A model generated the notes under the pieces. That model worked only from the letters and a program-made list of their open reading frames with translations. It made no database searches and was not told the origin of the DNA. A stretch of DNA of 64,000 bases from Miscanthus floridulus (lineage: Eukaryota; Streptophyta; Magnoliopsida; Poales; Poaceae), in the NCBI RefSeq assembly GCF_019320115.1, contig NC_089589.1:19766326-19830325 (forward strand), given 5' to 3'. Below, piece after piece: positions 1-11,800 of this stretch. The translations under genes and the position numbers were made by a program. Numbering within the stretch: the stretch's first letter is position 1; every line of letters starts with the position of its first letter.

Positions 1-700
1 GGGATGGAAAAACTGAGTTCACCGTCCATAGCTGACCACTTGCATTAGATGGTCGTGTTCTCGATGATGTTCGAGATAAAGAACCGCTAAGTGATATAGT
101 TACGACATATATGCATGCAACAATATATAAACTAATTACACTTATTGTTAGCATCAAAAAAAACAAAAGATGTTGAAAAATAGTTCATACAATAGCTGGA
201 AAGGGGGACACCAGAATGGCCACATTAGGAGCGAAGGCTTCATCGCCAGGGTAGAAACCTGGTCTTGTGGTGAGGGAGGTCTGTGTTCATACAACCTGAT
301 CGATAAATACAAAAAAATATGAACATAAAATATATGCATAAAAATTCTTCTAAGTAAAATGTGGCAACATAATTAAATATAGATCGAATGCAAGGGGACA
401 ATAATATATATAAATGTAGAATGAAAAAAACATGAATATAAATATAGATCAAATGAATATAGATAGAATATTGGAGAAGACAACATATCAATACCATTGA
501 AAAATGCAGGAGCCATGACCAAATCACGTAGAGAGAGAGTGGCTCATAAGACCTGGCTGAAACCAATATGTATGGAGAGGCTAGCTCCTAGCCGAGGGCC
601 ATTTTATAGGGGCTAGCAGTCATGGTATATTTTTATTTCTGAACTAAAGTTGTCGGGGTAGATGGGAGCAGTGTTCCAACTGTTGTGGTCATGGGAACAC
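1..700. other. Unassigned left flank, no gene supported
   Basis: AT-rich sequence with only short, low-complexity open frames and no recognisable protein. It lies outside the CACTA element that begins near 700, because the element's subterminal motif is first seen at about 731. I see no terminal repeat, tRNA or promoter signature here. Confidence 0.4.
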
Positions 701-936
701 TGTTAGCATGTGAGGAGCATCTACAACATCACTGTCGGTTTAGTTTAAAAAACCGACAGTGAATTGGGCCTTCTGTGTCAGTTTGAGCAAACCGACTGTG
801 ATAGAAGCTATCACTGTCAGTTTTAAAACCAAAACCGGTAGTGAAGGGCCCTGCCGCCATCTTTTAGTAAAAAATATAAAAAACACTGTCGGTTTGGGAG
901 CTGCCATCATAGCCTTTTTGTAAAAAATATAAAAAA

Positions 937-1175
937 GTTTGGCCCGCCTGAGATTCGAGCGCTGCGTCGCGGGGTCGAGATGTGTGCGGCCTTAACCGCT
1001 GAGTTAGGATAGGGAGTTTGGTTTAGAATGGTTTTAATTTTTTCTTTTATCCCATCGTAATGCACTACTAAATAATAATACAAAATAAAAAAAGTTTGGC
1101 CCGCCTGGGATTCGAGCGTGGGTCTCAGAGTACAGAGTGCGCGACCTTAACCGTTGAGCTTGGATAGGGAGTTCA
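937..1175 (-). repeat. Two direct copies of a tRNA-derived module
   Basis: Two diverged copies of about 80 bp (937-1019 and 1094-1175) lie in direct orientation inside CACTA element 1. Read on the minus strand, each has an A-box-like stretch (AGCTCAACGGTTAAGG) followed about 30 bases later by a B-box-like stretch (CTCGAATCCC), the order and spacing of an RNA polymerase III internal promoter. Neither folds as an obvious complete tRNA and no CCA-adjacent acceptor pairing is evident. They look like tRNA-derived SINE or pseudo-tRNA pieces captured by the transposon. Confidence 0.5.
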
Positions 1176-1593
1176 GTTCGCTTGCTTTTATTATTTATTA
1201 ATAGAAATAATACAATTAGTTTATATTCTAAAATAACACAAAAATTTGTGTCTTGATTATTTAATTCTATAATAATTAATTAATGGTCTATAATTATCAA
1301 ATAATAGTGTTTGTGATCATCATCTTGATATTTGATTATATAGTCAATAATTAAATTATAGAGATACGCACAAAATATAAATTAAATATTTAGTGTGAAT
1401 TACTGATACAACGTCTGCATAATGATTACATAGTTAATAATAATCTAACTATCTTTAGGTGCATCAACGATGAGGGCCTCATTGTGATCAATTCGTACGT
1501 AAGCAGGTTCGTCACCCTCTTGAAGGATAGGTAGGGGTACGTTCGCCCCGAATGAATGCATTTCCTGATAGCCCTTGTAGTCTTCTTCGTCCG

Positions 1594-4500
1594 TCACTCC
1601 ATCGACACCGACAATCTTACTTTCCCTTCTAGGACTACTTTTAGCCTTCCTTTTGTTTTGTTGTCCCTTGCATAGAAGACTTGCATAACATCTCTTGCAA
1701 GGACGAAGGAGTCGTCTCTGTATGCGGTCTTAGTGAGATCAATGGTAGTGAACCCTTCGCTGTCAGTGTTGATTTCCTCAAGCCGGACCCACTAGCAGCG
1801 AAAAAGAACTGCCTTCAATAGACCGTAGGCTGGCTCCCATATCTCCTCTATGAAACCATAGTACGTCGTCTGCATGTTGCTATTTTCGTCGTGAGCACCA
1901 AAACGAACACCACAATTTTGGTATGTGCTCTTTCCATCTTGCTTTTTTGTGTAAAATGTGAATCCATTGATCTCATACCCTTGGTACTTAAGATATGTAC
2001 TCGAAGGCCCCTTGGCTAAGGCATCTAGTTGATTACCCAACTTTATTCCAAGCAAGCGACATCGCAACCAGCTGACAAATTCCTCCTTATGTTTTTTATC
2101 CAGCCAAGCCGGTGACCTGCTCAGATACAGAGTTTGCAGCGATTGCATATGCTCATCAATGTATGACATCACACCCTCGACTTGCTAGAGAACAGTGAAC
2201 TGTGCCTGTCTAAAATAAACAGGGTCGTCTATTGTAACAGATTTCTCCCCGATCGTTCCTTTGCCACGTAGTCTTCTCTCGTGATGAGATTCTAGAACTC
2301 TGACCCTTTTGATGTTCAGATAATATATGCAGAACTCAATGGCCTCCTCCATTGACCATCCTTCAACCATGCCCCTTCTAGCCTGAATCTGTTCCTAACA
2401 CACCTTTTGAAAACTTTCATCAATCTTTCGAAAGGGAACATCTGATGCAGGTACATTGGGCCAAGGGCTCTAATTTGGTCAACAAGATGAATGAGCAGAT
2501 GCAATGAGATATCAAAGTAAGTTGGCGAGAAATGCATCTCAAGCCTAACGAGAGTTTTGGCTATGTCCCGCTGCAGCTGCTCTAGCGTGGACACATCAAT
2601 GACCTTTTTTGAGATTGCGTTGAAGAACGAGCAAAGCTTTATGATTGGGGCGCAGACCTTTAGGGAGAGGATACCACGTAGGGTAATAGGGAGCAGTTGA
2701 GTCATAATGACATGACAGTCATGGGCCTTCATAGGGCCATAGTTGAACTTGAGTTCTCTCATGTTCACTAGCCTCTTCGGGTTCGCACAGTAGCCCATCG
2801 GGACTTTGAGTTCATTGATGAAAGAAATAAGCGCACGCTTTTCTTCCTTCTTCAATGTCCATGACGCAATCGGAAGTTCAAACTAGCCATTCTCTAGCTC
2901 CACGGGATGCAGCTCCTTCCTGATTCCCAAGTGTTGCATGTCTAGGCGTGTGGCTAGTGAATCATTCGATGTCCCCCCGGTGTCCATCAAGGTGTTAAGA
3001 GTGTTAGCGCACACGTTTTTAGTGATGTGCATGGGATCAAGATAGTGGCGTACACTCAAAAATGGCCAGTAAGGTAGTTTCCAAAAAACTAATTTTTTCT
3101 TCCAAACACTCCCATCAGGCGCTGCTACTGCATTGTCCCCCTTCCCAAGGACAACCTCCAGTTTGTTGAGTTGTCGAAGTATCGTAGGCCCATCTCAATA
3201 TTTTGGAGCTAAGCGTTTCTCAATAGTACCGTTGAAATCTTTTCTGTTCCTACGGTAAGGGTGATCCTCAGGTAGGAACCTACGGTGTCCCATATAAACT
3301 ATCTTTGAGTTATTTGGCAGATTTACCGCATCGGTGTCGTCCAAGCACTCGACACATCCAGTATAGTCTTTTGTCTTATCTCCGAACAACAAACCTCGAC
3401 CTAGCAGGTCAGTGATTGTAGCGATAAGTACTCCCTTGATCGTGACATATTCCTTTTTGTACTCGTCCCAAATATCCGGCACACCCTTTTCAAACATCTC
3501 CACTAGTTCATCGATCACTGGTTCTAGAAACACATCGATGTCATTCCCGGGTTGTCTAGGCCCTTGGATCAGTAGTGGCATCTGGATGTACGACCGCTTC
3601 ATATAGACCCAAGGTGGAAGGTTGTATATATAGAGCGTCACTGGCCAGGTGCTATGATTGCTTCTAACCTGGTCGAAAGGATTCATCCCATCTGTGCTCA
3701 AAGCAAACCAAATGTGTCTTACCTCTCCACCGATGTCCTTATAGAACATAGTATTGACAGTCCTCCAATCATGCCCATCGGCAGGGTGCCTCATCATTGT
3801 ATCTTTCTTACGCTCTTCGCCATGCCAGCGCAACAGCTTGGCTGACTTTGCACATGCAAACAACCTATGCACCTGGGAAGCTATAGGAAAATACCAAACG
3901 ACCTTTACGGGACCTCCTTTGGTCTTGGTACCCTCATCTGATGGCCCTTCCTTGTACCGTGGAGCTCCACACTTGGGGCACTTGTCCAAGTCTTTGTATT
4001 TTTCTCCACGGCACAATATGCAATCATTGGAACACGCGTGGATTTTATCAACCTCGAGGCCGATGGGGCAGATCATTTGCTTGGCCAAGTATGTCTTTTC
4101 TAGCAACTCATTTTTTTCTGGGAGCATTTTCCTTATTATACCTAACAACTGATCGAACCCTTTATCGCTTAATCCGTTTGTCAATTTGAACTCTAACAGC
4201 ATGATGTCGGCTTCTAGTTTGCTCATTGGACAATCCCTATACAATGGTGTTTTGCCATCTTGTCTCATTTTCTCTAGCTTTCTCAGTTGTCTTTCACTAA
4301 GACATTCGGTCTCTACATTACGTAGTAGCTGAGAAATGCCATCGTTATCCTCGGTGTTGTCAGCTAGCGTGTTCCTAAACACATTATTAACTGTGGGCAT
4401 AGGTTCTGTGTTGACACCGGGTTCCTCGTCACCATCGTGGATGGCTACGTCAGGCATGTCTACATCATCATCGTTTTCTTGCAGAACATTCACACCAACC

Positions 4501-4727
4501 TCGCCATGCATAGTCCATATCGTATAGTTTGGCATGAATCCCCTGGTAATCAAGTGCGATCGTATAGACTCAATTTGATGAAAGTTTCTTTGATTCTTGC
4601 AATCTTTGCATGGGCAGAAGACAGGGTTCCCATTCCCAGCATGGACTTTGGCATCGGTGATTAATTGGCTGACGCCATGCGTGTACCGCTTATCCGTTCG
4701 GGATAGATGCATCCAGTATCGATCCAT
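1594..4727 (-). pseudogene. TNP2-like CACTA transposase, decayed
   Basis: Encodes the DDE-type transposase that would mobilise the element. Reading from 4727 there is a 510-residue open stretch. It starts with a Transpos_assoc-like zinc motif (MDRYWMH, then CPCKDCKN), continues into a Transposase_21-like region (DCILCRGEKYKDLDKCPKCG; LSTDGMNPF) and ends at an in-frame TGA at 3195-3197. The same frame continues to a TAG near 2889, then a DUF4218-like part (2316-2855; MKAHDCHVIMTQLLP, RALGPMYLHQMFPFER). A frameshift follows near 2371, then a DUF4216-like part (ending INGFTFYTKKQDGKS...) with a TAG at 1792-1794. The frame reopens beyond that stop and ends at 1594. Several lesions mean it is not functional. 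In element 2 the first stop position is CGA, so TGA is a CpG transition. Confidence 0.85.
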
Positions 4728-5638
4728 CTCTGCACAAAAAAAATACTGAGACAGTAATTACAAAGAATTAATAAGAAATCGAGCTTCATGAACAACAATT
4801 GTAGCGCGAAAGTACTATTTTTGGAAAACATTATTGTACACTAATTATTGGAAAATTGAAATTGATAGCCCCGGCCCTGTAAATTGAAAATCATAGTAAA
4901 AAACAATTATTGCACAATATTGAAGAACAACTATTCTACTCTACTTCTAAGAACTAATTATATCATCACATACTAACAATGATGATCTTGACCACCATGG
5001 AATAATTAGCCACAAATTTAAATGTGTTCATAGACACCAACCGTTTGGATGATGGATTCACCACATTTTGAGCCTTGCACAAATGTCCAATTGGAAAAGT
5101 GCTCTCTAGAATCGAGAAAGAACTAGAATGAGAATCAAGCAATGTAGCCATCAAAACAAAGCTAATTAAGCAACTAAATCAAAGGAGTGGATGTTTGTTA
5201 CTAACCTTAAAGCAAAAAGATCAAGCCATTCTTCAAAATCCAAGCGCTAGCTTCATGGTGAAGAGCAGCCGCAACAACGAAGGGAAGGGCCCAAACGCAC
5301 GCCTCTGTTCTAGGGATGGAAGAGAGGAGGAAGAAGACGACGGCTGCAGCCTTTTGTGTTGTAGGCTTATCACCGTCGGTTCTTGGCTAGAATCGACAGT
5401 GATAGAGCGCAATCACTGCCGGTTTGTGGCTTGAACCGGCAGTGATGAGTGGCCACCAAAATACTACCGGTTCAAGCCACAAACCAGCAGTGATGTGGTG
5501 CTTCACTGTCGGTTTTAACCCAGCCCCAATCATTTTCTCATTTTTGAGCTCATAACCGGCAGTGAAGGAACATCACTGCCGGTTCTCACAAATCCGGCAG
5601 TGATGAGACCGACAGTGATGAACAAATCTGGCGTAGTG
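4728..5638. repeat. CACTA element 1 right terminal region with subterminal repeats
   Basis: Non-coding right end of element 1, collinear with 31899-32809 in element 2 at high identity. From about 5361 it holds an array of inverted and direct copies of the ACCGACAGTG / CACTGCCGGTT motif, which in En/Spm-type elements is where the element's own DNA-binding protein acts. No gene is supported. Confidence 0.7.
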
Positions 5639-5831
5639 TTTACGATAATATTTATACCAATTTACGATAACATGAATATGTATTTACGATACTCGTGTTA
5701 CTACAATTCACGGTGATATTTACGATAATGTTATAGTAAATCACTTAGTAAGGAGTTACTGTAATCTCGTAAATTAGTATGGTAATTATCATAACTCAAA
5801 ATGGCCACAGAATAAGTTATTCTATGGCCAG

Positions 5832-5883
5832 TCGTAGAACAGTAGTTATATATATATATATATATATAACTACTGTTCTACGA
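5832..5883. repeat. Perfect 52-bp palindrome with (TA)n centre
   Basis: The left half begins TCGTAGAACAGTAGTTATA and the right half is its exact reverse complement, with an alternating TA core. It sits about 190 bp beyond the right end of CACTA element 1. It could extrude as a cruciform or be a minimal MITE or foldback relic. The rest of 5642-6211 has no gene. Confidence 0.8.
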
Positions 5884-6211
5884 TAGTTTTGTGTTTCTGA
5901 CACATGTCATATTCCAACTGTGCTGCTTTTTTCTTCTTTATATTATCCAGATATTGTCTTGTTTGAAGCAACTTTTAGCAGTTGTACTTGTGTAAAGCTT
6001 TGCACAAAGTTGTGACAGGTGGAAATTAAAATGGCAATGGCATCGGAGATAAATGAACAAGAATGAAAGGGGGACAGTGATCTTGATTTTCCAGCTGTTG
6101 TTCTTGTTTAACGCAAGATAAGGGCAACTAACGTGATGCTGATGCCTTGGGTTAATGTAAGACAAAAAGACAGCAAAAAGTGACATTAGTTAATATGCAA
6201 CCAGAGTGTGG

Positions 6212-7704
6212 CCGTAAGGAAAATGGACCCTTGACCTATTTTACTTTGGATTTTGGTGTTTGATGATCAAAACAACTAAATTGAACTAATGAATTTATAA
6301 GTGATTGTTTTGTAGTTCAATAGGGTGCAAGGCATGACTTGGACAAAGGCGACATGATGATCCGATGATCAACACCTTAAGCAAGACCCTAGAAGCACAA
6401 GAGAGAACCCAAGATATCAAGTAAAGTCCAAGCACGAAGATAGGAACCAAGCCGGACGCAAGATCGCGAAGAAAGTAGCTTCACAGAGTGACCGGACGTG
6501 TCCGATCAAGAGGCTCGGCAACAGCAGGCGTCAGCAGCAGCGACCGGACGCCGAGGACTGAAAGTGACCGGACGCTGAGGACTGAAAGTTCCTACCGAGA
6601 CCAGCGTCCGGTCGCTTACAGTGACCTCTGTCTTTTCAATAAAGGGCGCCAGTGAAGTTCCTAACCCTTACTCAAATATGCCAACCACCAAGTGTATCAC
6701 CTTGTGCACATGTGTTAGCATATTTTCATAAACATTTTCAAGGGTGTTAGCACTCCACTAGATCCTAAATGCATATGCAATGAGTTAGAGCATCTAGTGG
6801 CACTTTGATAACTGCATTTCGATACGTGTTTCACCCCTCTTAATAGTACGACTATCGATCCTAAATGTGATCACACTCACTAAGTGTCTCGATCACCAAA
6901 ATAAAATGACTCCTACAATTTATACCTTTGCCTTGAGCCTTTTGTTTTTCTCTTTCTTCTTTTCAAGTCCAAGCGCTTGATCATCATCATCATCATGTCA
7001 TGATCTCCATTTGCTTCACCACTTGGAATGTGCTACCTATCTCATGATCACTTGATAAACTAGGTTAGCACTTAGGGTTTCATAAATTCACCAAAACCAA
7101 ACTAGAGCTTTCAAACGACCACTTGATCTTTGGCGTGATCAACTGATCGGATGCTAATGGCGTCCGGTCATATGCCACCGGACGCGTCCGGTCGCAACTT
7201 CGCCGCTCTGGAACCTCTCTGTACTCGATCGGACGCTGCAGTTCCTGCGTCCAGTCGTTTTGCCGCCAGCGTCCGGTCAGTGCTGAATGTGTTGCCGAAA
7301 TGATGAATACTGCCATCGGTGCATCCAGTCACTTTCAGTCCTCAGCGTCCGGTCGCTGCTGCTGACGCCTGTTGTTGCCGAGCCTCTTGATCGGACGTGT
7401 CCGGTCACTTTAAGGCCAGCGTACGATCACTCTGTGAAGCTCGTTTCTTCGCGATCTTGCGTCCGGCTTGGTTCCTATCTTCGTGCTTGACTTTGCTTGA
7501 TATCTTGGGTCCTCTCTTGTGCTTCTAGGGTCTTGCTTATGGTGTTGATCATCGGATCATCACGTCGTCTTCGTCCAAGTCACGTCTTGCACCCTATTGA
7601 ACTACAAAACAATCACTTGTAAATTCATTAGTTTAATTTAGTTGTATTGGTCATCAAACACCAAAATATAAAGTAAAATAGGCCTAAGGTCCATTTTTCT
7701 TACA
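6212..7704. mobile_element. Foldback-type repeat with ~370-bp inverted arms
   Basis: The left arm (about 6212-6577, starting GTAAGGAAAATGGACCC) is repeated in inverse orientation at about 7323-7704 (ending GTCCATTTTTCTTAC), with scattered mismatches. The ~745-bp centre is non-coding. Arms and centre are rich in the short motif CCGGACG / CGTCCGG (roughly a dozen copies). This is the pattern of a high-copy non-autonomous grass repeat. No clear target duplication was seen and I cannot assign a superfamily from the sequence alone. Confidence 0.65.
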
Positions 7705-8160
7705 ATGGCAACTCCAAAAGGTGTCGTGAATAAGGGTGCAACTGTTGATTGCTCCCTACATTAAAAAAATAATGATATCTTTTATCTAGAAATGATCAAA
7801 TTTGTGGACTCTAATTAATGATTTTTTAAACTAAGTTGATTAATCCGTTTTCTTACAGGGTTACAATTTTAAGAGACGAGTTTAGCAGTTTGTGAAAATT
7901 TTAGGACCTACTCTGTGCATCCAATTAATTTTTTTTATCTTTGTAGTTTCGGTCCCTTTTAACATAATAATCATATATATAATCTGTAATTTATATTCTA
8001 GCTGATATAAACTCCAGTAACCAAGTTTTTCTATGTTTTATTTATATTGATTTTTTTTATGGATTAGCCATCTACGAGAGAGAGAAAGAGAGAGACTATG
8101 GTCATAAAAACATGGATTTGCTAAGAATAAAAGGGCAACTAAAGTAATTCCCCATTTTGC
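7705..8160. other. Intergenic, no gene seen
   Basis: AT-rich sequence between the foldback repeat and the LHW-like gene. It ends in a purine-rich GAGA stretch near 8078-8096 that may belong to the promoter of the downstream gene. Confidence 0.4.
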
Positions 8161-8825
8161 CCTTTGTGGACGGAATGATGGATGTCTCTCGAGCCGCGAA
8201 GGCAGAAAAAAAAAGGGGGAAAGAAAAAGGAAGGCAAATAAACAAAGCAGCAAGGAGGACGAAAGCGAGCGAGACACACACAACAGTGACACCACCACAA
8301 GCAAGGAGAGGCAGCAGAGCAGACCATAGAGAGTGGAGAGCAGCCAGCAGCAGCAAGGCTGAGCCGCTGTCAGCTGAGAGCTAGAGCATCCGCCAGTCCC
8401 AGTGGCGGCGGCAGCTAGCGACAAGGCTGAATCCGAGAGGAGCGCGCGCCGCAGCAGCCGTGGCTGCCGTCGCAGGCGCCGCCGCCGCCGCCGCCACCGA
8501 TTGTGAGAGGCGCTCGTCTTGTATTCCCGAGGAGGGGGACGACCCCCGCGCGGCAAAGGCGCTGACCACTGGCCCCGCCCTGTGATTGATGGCTGCTGCC
8601 CGTGCCCCGGCGGCGAGGGGGAGGCGTAGGTGCTCCGGAGGCGGCGGCGTGGAGGGGCGGCGGTCTCCGCGCGAAGCAGGCCGGGCGCGCCAGCTGCCGC
8701 GGCGCCTAGAGGAGCGCCTGGACGCGGTCTCTCTCGCAGCCCGAGTCGGGGCTAGGGTTTTGGCGCGGAGGGGCGCCGGGGGTTCTGGTTCTAGCGGAGC
8801 GGCTGGAGGAAGGGGGGAAACGGAG
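8161..8825 (+). promoter_or_regulatory. Promoter / 5' leader of the LHW-like gene
   Basis: GC-rich, GA-rich segment directly upstream of the conserved ATG at 8826. No confident TATA box is visible. An ATG at 8589 is in the same frame as the conserved start with no stop between them (79 extra codons rich in Gly, Arg and Ala), so either the leader is fortuitously open or an N-terminally extended form exists. The conserved family start is the one at 8826. Confidence 0.5.
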
Positions 8826-11800
8826 ATGGCGGTCGGGGACGCGCTGCGACGGCTGTGCGAGGAGATCGGGTGGTCCTACGCCATCTTCTGGAAGGCCATC
8901 GGCGCCGCCGACCCCGTGTAAGCCGCCGCCTCCACTGTTTCCTCAGATTTTCTTTGGTGTTTAAGCTTTTTGCCATTGTGCTCCCGCTGAATCTTGTAAA
9001 AAATCTAAGCTTTTTGTCATTGTGCTCATTTTTCTTCGTTGGTGTCCTCCTGGTCGTCCTCGTAAGAAAGTTTTTTGGGGGTCTTTGTGCTCATTCAGTC
9101 ATTCTTTTTCCAAGCGTCAAGTTTTCGTTGCTATTCTGTTCTGTAAGCTCGAAGTTTCGAAGATGGGAATATCTGAGCTCAAAATCGAACAATTTCCTGC
9201 AAATTTCAGATTCCTAAGGTTGAATAGTTGGGGGCTCTGCCTCTGAGCTTAGCTGCTGCGGCTCATTTTCCTGTCATCGGTGTGTTTCCTCCCTCTCAGT
9301 CTCATTTCCCCCTTGGAAATGCGCAGGCATTTGGTGCGGGAGGACGGCTACTGTGGCCACACGTCATGCCCTGTCGGATCTGAGCCTTCTGAATCTCTGC
9401 CTAGCGACGCCGCCGGGTGCTCTGTTCCTGCTGCTGACACCATCTGCTCGCTTGTTAACAACGTTATGGCGTCGCAGGTTCATGTCGTCGGACAAGGGTA
9501 AGCAAAAGCAACCGCAGCCATTTCTTTCTCTTATTTACTCCTCCCCGCATTTTTTGGTTCGACAGAATCTTCACCTTCTTGGTTTGGCCACTCCATCTTC
9601 TTGCTCCTGGTTTGGTTGCTCCTTGGATTATCGGATTCATGGCGGCTATACCCTGTGTTTTGTTTTGGCAGGACCGTAGGCCGTGCCGCGTTCAGTGGTA
9701 ATCACCAATGGATCGTCCACGGTACTGCCAATGGTCACGGGCTCTCCTCCGAGGTACGGCCAGTACTGAGTGCTTCGCCCCTTCTGAGGAATTCTCCAGT
9801 GAAATGAATGCGAACCCAGTTTTCAGTTTTGTCTGGTTCCATTTTGCTGCCACCTCATTTAAAGCACTGTGGGGGTAGTATAGCCTTCATCAGTCCTTCA
9901 ACTTTTGTCAGCTAGCGAGCTGCTTTAATTTTGGTCTGCTCACACTGGACCAAAAATAGTGGCAAATGACGCAAGCACCTGTTGTAAATTATGAATGTGA
10001 AGATCTTACACCAAGTTTGTCTTTTGACTACTAGACTGGACCAAGGCACTTATGTGAAGATCTTTTAACTATCTTCTGTCCAATTGGGTTTTGTGTTTTC
10101 TTAACTGCTTTTCAGGATTTTACACCATGTTTCCATTTTCATAGGTTGCTGCTGAGATGAACAATCAGTTCAGGGTTGGCATTCAGGTGGGTAGAACTGA
10201 AATGGTAAAAAGTATAGTGGCCATGTGCTTCTGGACCTCATTCTGAACTTTTGCTGTGCAGACTATTGCGATCATTCCTGTGCTGCCACGGGGTGTCCTA
10301 CAATTAGGCTCTACTGGTTTGGTAAGGCCACAAAGCTCTAGATCATGCTAGAGAAGTAGAGAATATAACTATCACACTAGGCTCCAGAAAAATAATTCTC
10401 AGGTTGTGGAAGGTGGAAAAGAAAACAATAGTGCATTGCTGAACGAGTACATGTCATTCAAAATTTTGGATATGGAAACTACAAGACATGATGTTTGGCC
10501 ATGCTGCTCCAAATCTGAAAACCTATCTTTGCTACTGCAAATTTTGGAATGTCCATTGCAAATTCATGGTGAAATTCATAACATACATCTCTCGTATCCT
10601 CATTCATGATGGAACATCTAGAAACCTTGGCACATAAAAATTTCCTACTATACATTGTATCCTTTGTTGTGCTTAGTTCTGGAAATTGTTGCGAAGAACA
10701 TAAAAGATCTCGAAATCATTGTTTCAACTTCCCTGTGATGGTTGGTAGTAGGGTTTTCTTGCTTGCTCTCTAAATATTTGAAAGTTGAAATAATCAGCTG
10801 ATTTATGGCAGGTTATGGAAAACACAAATTTTGTGATGTTTGCAAAGAAGTTGTGTTCTCAGCTAAACAACCGTTCAAGCATGGCTGTATCTGCTTCATC
10901 TAAGAACGGTTCAAGTCAGCATGGTCAGTCACGTCCTGATACTGCAACTGCGTCAACTAGCACACCGCCACATGCATTGCTGAATTCATCTTTGCTTAAG
11001 GTTGTGCAACAGAATGGTCACCCTGTTAGAGAGCACACTGTCTATGCTGAGCCTGATCTTCAGTTTATACAACAAGCATCCTTCTGCGAGAGCCAATTTG
11101 GAAGAAATTTACGGAGTGTTGGTATGAACTCAAGTTTGACCTCCCCAAGCTTGACATCAGTTAAAAATCAGTCACTCTTGATGAACAACATTGGGCAGTT
11201 ACAGTTGAATAATAATGCACATTCATCAGCAGATTTGGCAATGGCAAGAGATATCATATTAAAATCGCTTGTGCGCCAGGACTCTTCTGTCTGTGAAAAT
11301 ACAAACATGAATATGCATCATGGAAGATATGTGGTATCCAATGATTTAAATGGTCCTGGGAATTTTGATTTTCTCCCTGTAGGTGCCAGAGCAAGCAGAG
11401 CCAACTTATCTACCAGTGTATCGAGTCAAATATTGGACCACACATCAGGAACATTGCAGCAGAAACAGTCTCTAGTTCCGTTCAAGGTTCCCCAATCTTC
11501 TGAATTGGCTAAGAAAATGGAGAACCCTGAAAGTAGGCCATTTCAAACTCCTTCAGTTCGAACTTCTGAATCTGATGGTCAGGTTTCTAACAGTTTCAAC
11601 ATGGACCAAGAGAATCTATTGAGTAGGTCAAACAATGTCCGACAAGACCAAAAGATTAATAGATTTAGTGATCCAAGTGCTAATGTCAGCACGCAGAGAA
11701 TGAAGAACAGGGATGGATGTGAGGCAGGAATGCCCATTGAGAGAGCTTCCTCGTTGCTCGAGGAGCCTGCTGCAGATAATGACTTGTTTGATATGTTTGG

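Larger units (their letters stand above)
707..5638 (-). mobile_element. CACTA (En/Spm) DNA transposon, element 1
   Basis: The right end is clear. The sequence finishes in the inverse of CACTACGCCAGATTTG at 5638, followed by TTT (5639-5641). Inside both ends are many copies of a subterminal motif of the type CACTGTCGGTTT / AACCGACAGTG (731-900 and 5361-5620). The left terminus is degenerate: the stretch before 731 aligns loosely with the left end of element 2 but has lost CACTAC, so 707 is an estimate and no matching TTT is visible on that side. The element carries a decayed transposase on the minus strand. From 2847 to 5638 it is near-identical to 30017-32809. Confidence 0.85.

Noticed and set aside
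937..1175. Genuine tRNA genes
   Set aside because: A- and B-box-like stretches are present, but the acceptor and anticodon stems do not form and the two copies lie inside a transposon. Called as tRNA-derived repeats instead.
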